Below are positions 29,269 to 30,723 of a DNA stretch of 30,723 nucleotides, one piece after another. The position numbers and the translations under genes were made by a program. The notes beneath the pieces are model-generated. The model saw only the letters and a program-made list of their open reading frames with translations, made no database searches and was not told the DNA's origin. Position 1 is the first letter of the stretch, and each line of letters starts with the position of its first letter. Origin of the DNA: JACPLA01 sp035291905 (lineage in GTDB: Bacteria; Bacteroidota; Ignavibacteria; UBA10030); contig DATDRF010000039.1 in NCBI GenBank assembly GCA_035291905.1, positions 1 to 30,723 of the forward strand, in the 5' to 3' direction.

Positions 29269-30723
29269 ATGCCTGCTCAACTCCACATCCTCATCCTCGA
29301 AGACCAACCGACGTACAATGATATCCTCTCCCTGCGTCTGCTGGAAGACAACGTCGAAGCTGCGGTCACGCAAGTTGACAATCGTGAGGCCTTTCTCAAG
29401 GCGCTCAACAGTTCAGAATTTGACGCCGTCATTTCCGACTATGTCCTTCCGGACATCAACGGGAAAGAAGCCGTGGCGCTCGTCAAACAGATTTGTCCTG
29501 AAACACCCCTTATCATCTTTACAGGGTCGGTTGATGAAGAGACCGCAGTCGAGTGCATGAAGCTGGGTGCAGCCGACTATGTGTTGAAACAACAACCTAC
29601 TCGCCTTGTTCCAGCGCTCTTGTCGGCTGTTGAACATATGCGACGCAAGAAAGCGTTGGAGGAATCGCAAGCCCGGGTCAAACAATCGTTGGAATGGCAG
29701 GAGGCGGTCTTTGAAGGTTCCCGCGACGCAGTGTTCATTTCAGATGGCGAATCGCGGTTTGTTTTCGTCAATGAAGCGGCGTGTAAACTCACAGGGTTCA
29801 CACGGCCGGAACTGCTCACAATGAGGATTCCCGACCTCCATGAGAAGCCGGACCAGAAGGCATACTACGATTCTCACGAAAGAATCATGCAAGGGGAAGA
29901 AACTCTCAGCGAGGCAAAGATTCATCGAAAGGATGGCTCAAAAGTCGATACGGAATTCAACAACACGCGCATTATTATATCTGGAACTGCCTATATGCAC
30001 ACGACAGCCCGCGACATCACCGATCGCAAGCGGGCGCAAGAGGAACTGTACGCGAGCGAAGACCAATTCCGTCGTCTATCAGAGGCAGCGTTTGAAGCCA
30101 TTGCAATACACGATGGAGGGATCCTCCTCAGTGCAAACGATCAATACTTCAAGATGTTCAGGTACGAACCGGAGGAATTGCTCGGGAAACAGGTTATGGC
30201 TTTGACTGTCGCCCCTGAGGCGAAAGAGTCCATGACAAAACAACTAACCACAGGCGGCCTGGGACCTTACGAATCGATTGGACTGAGGAAGGATGGCACA
30301 ACGTTTCCGATGGAAATACGCGTTCGGCAGATGGAATACAATGGTCGCAATGTCAGAGTTGGGGCCATTCTCGACATCAGCGACCGCAGGCGGACGGAGG
30401 AAGAAATCAAAAGGAAAACTGAAGACTTATCCTTGCTCAGTGAACTGAATGCTGCCGCAAATCGTGGTGAAAGCGTGCAAAAGATCATTTTCCTCCTTGC
30501 TGAACAAACAAAAAGGATATTCTCCTCGACGGGTGCAACTGTGTATCTCCCCAGCGAAGACAAACAGTACCTGATCATGCAGAATCTCTCGATCCCGCAA
30601 CAACAGGTGCAGTGGATCGAAAAACTGATACGTATGAAAATCCCTGAGGTCAGGATCCCTCTTAACGGGAATAGTCTCTACCATCGAATATGGCGGGAGG
30701 GAAAGCCACATCTTGCCAATGAC
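29269..30723 (+). CDS. Partial multidomain sensory protein, REC-PAS-PAS-GAF (probable hybrid histidine kinase)
   Basis: The first 485 codons of a gene run off the right edge. A receiver (about 1-120) has E11/D12, acceptor D57 in AVISDYVLPDING, T85 in IIFTGSVDE and K107 in ADYVLKQQP. A short coiled linker leads to a PAS domain (about 140-265, with FEGSRDAVFISDGESRFVFVN and TTARDITDRKRAQEE) and a second PAS domain (about 270-385, with AAFEAIAIHDGGILLSAN and GAILDISDRRRTEEE). The start of a GAF domain follows (ELNAAANRGESVQKIIF, then ATVYLPSEDKQYLIMQN). The order suggests a cytoplasmic sensor kinase with HisKA/HATPase domains beyond the window. A stop codon lies two codons before the ATG, fixing the start. 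No Shine-Dalgarno sequence is visible. Confidence 0.93.
   Translation, partial: MPAQLHILILEDQPTYNDILSLRLLEDNVEAAVTQVDNREAFLKALNSSEFDAVISDYVLPDINGKEAVALVKQICPETPLIIFTGSVDEETAVECMKLGAADYVLKQQPTRLVPALLSAVEHMRRKKALEESQARVKQSLEWQEAVFEGSRDAVFISDGESRFVFVNEAACKLTGFTRPELLTMRIPDLHEKPDQKAYYDSHERIMQGEETLSEAKIHRKDGSKVDTEFNNTRIIISGTAYMHTTARDITDRKRAQEELYASEDQFRRLSEAAFEAIAIHDGGILLSANDQYFKMFRYEPEELLGKQVMALTVAPEAKESMTKQLTTGGLGPYESIGLRKDGTTFPMEIRVRQMEYNGRNVRVGAILDISDRRRTEEEIKRKTEDLSLLSELNAAANRGESVQKIIFLLAEQTKRIFSSTGATVYLPSEDKQYLIMQNLSIPQQQVQWIEKLIRMKIPEVRIPLNGNSLYHRIWREGKPHLAND

Noticed and set aside
1..30723. CRISPR array, defence island or complete mobile element
   Set aside because: No regularly spaced repeats with unique spacers, no cas-like genes, no intact transposase or integrase, and no restriction endonuclease next to the methyltransferase.

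Overview
The window looks like a chromosomal segment of a bacterium from the Bacteroidota/Chlorobi side of the FCB group, most plausibly an Ignavibacteria- or Kryptonia-like lineage. Three predicted secreted proteins end in the type IX secretion (Por) sorting domain with the YPNPFNP signature. There is also a bacilliredoxin-family (BrxA/BrxB) protein, a divergent GroES-like protein, and several free-standing response regulators. Shine-Dalgarno sequences are clear at some starts and absent at others. No rRNA, CRISPR array, intact transposase or intact integrase was seen.

Layout. 1-3771 (minus): a RodZ-like HTH membrane protein, NAD-dependent DNA ligase (ligA), an outer-membrane beta-barrel protein and the start of an unidentified protein, tightly packed as one likely operon. 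3971-6620 (minus): a stand-alone receiver followed by a membrane hybrid histidine kinase. 6760-9069: a Tat-exported dipeptide epimerase (plus) converging on a lipoprotein SH3-NlpC/P60 endopeptidase (minus), which resembles the YkfB/YkfC murein-peptide pair. 9181-10743 (minus): an orphan DNA methyltransferase of the SPPY type and an alpha/beta hydrolase. 10880-11311 (plus): a small haem-binding-type lipoprotein. 11476-13203 (minus): a four-CHRD-domain T9SS cargo. 13491-14649 (minus): a GroES-like protein, a small hypothetical protein translationally coupled to it, and a bacilliredoxin. 15142-17474 (plus): a CPA2 cation/proton antiporter overlapping by one base with a YbdK-type glutamate-cysteine ligase homologue. 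17493-20373 (minus): a B12-binding radical SAM protein, a receiver-only regulator and a T9SS cargo. 20568-21953 (plus): an NtrC-type sigma-54 activator. 22311-24383 (minus): a 13-repeat beta-propeller-like T9SS protein.

From about 24.4 to 29.3 kb the window changes character. It holds tRNA-Pro(GGG), several inverted repeats, a headless gene 3' end, a proline-rich hypothetical protein, an EamA transporter, a membrane protein whose C-terminus departs from its family, and a receiver pseudogene with two independent one-base deletions. The pseudogene's intact paralogue is at 19132-19518. Long stretches here carry no gene. I read this as a decaying accessory zone next to a tRNA. The window ends inside a REC-PAS-PAS-GAF sensory protein.

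The main functional themes are cell-envelope and murein-peptide processing, low-molecular-weight thiol and ion homeostasis, two-component signalling, and T9SS secretion. I do not see a convincing complete new defence or mobile system. The most interesting items are the antiporter/YbdK overlap, the exported epimerase/endopeptidase pair, the three-plus-three ACACGAAG inverted repeat cluster at 9098-9181, and the degraded zone around tRNA-Pro.
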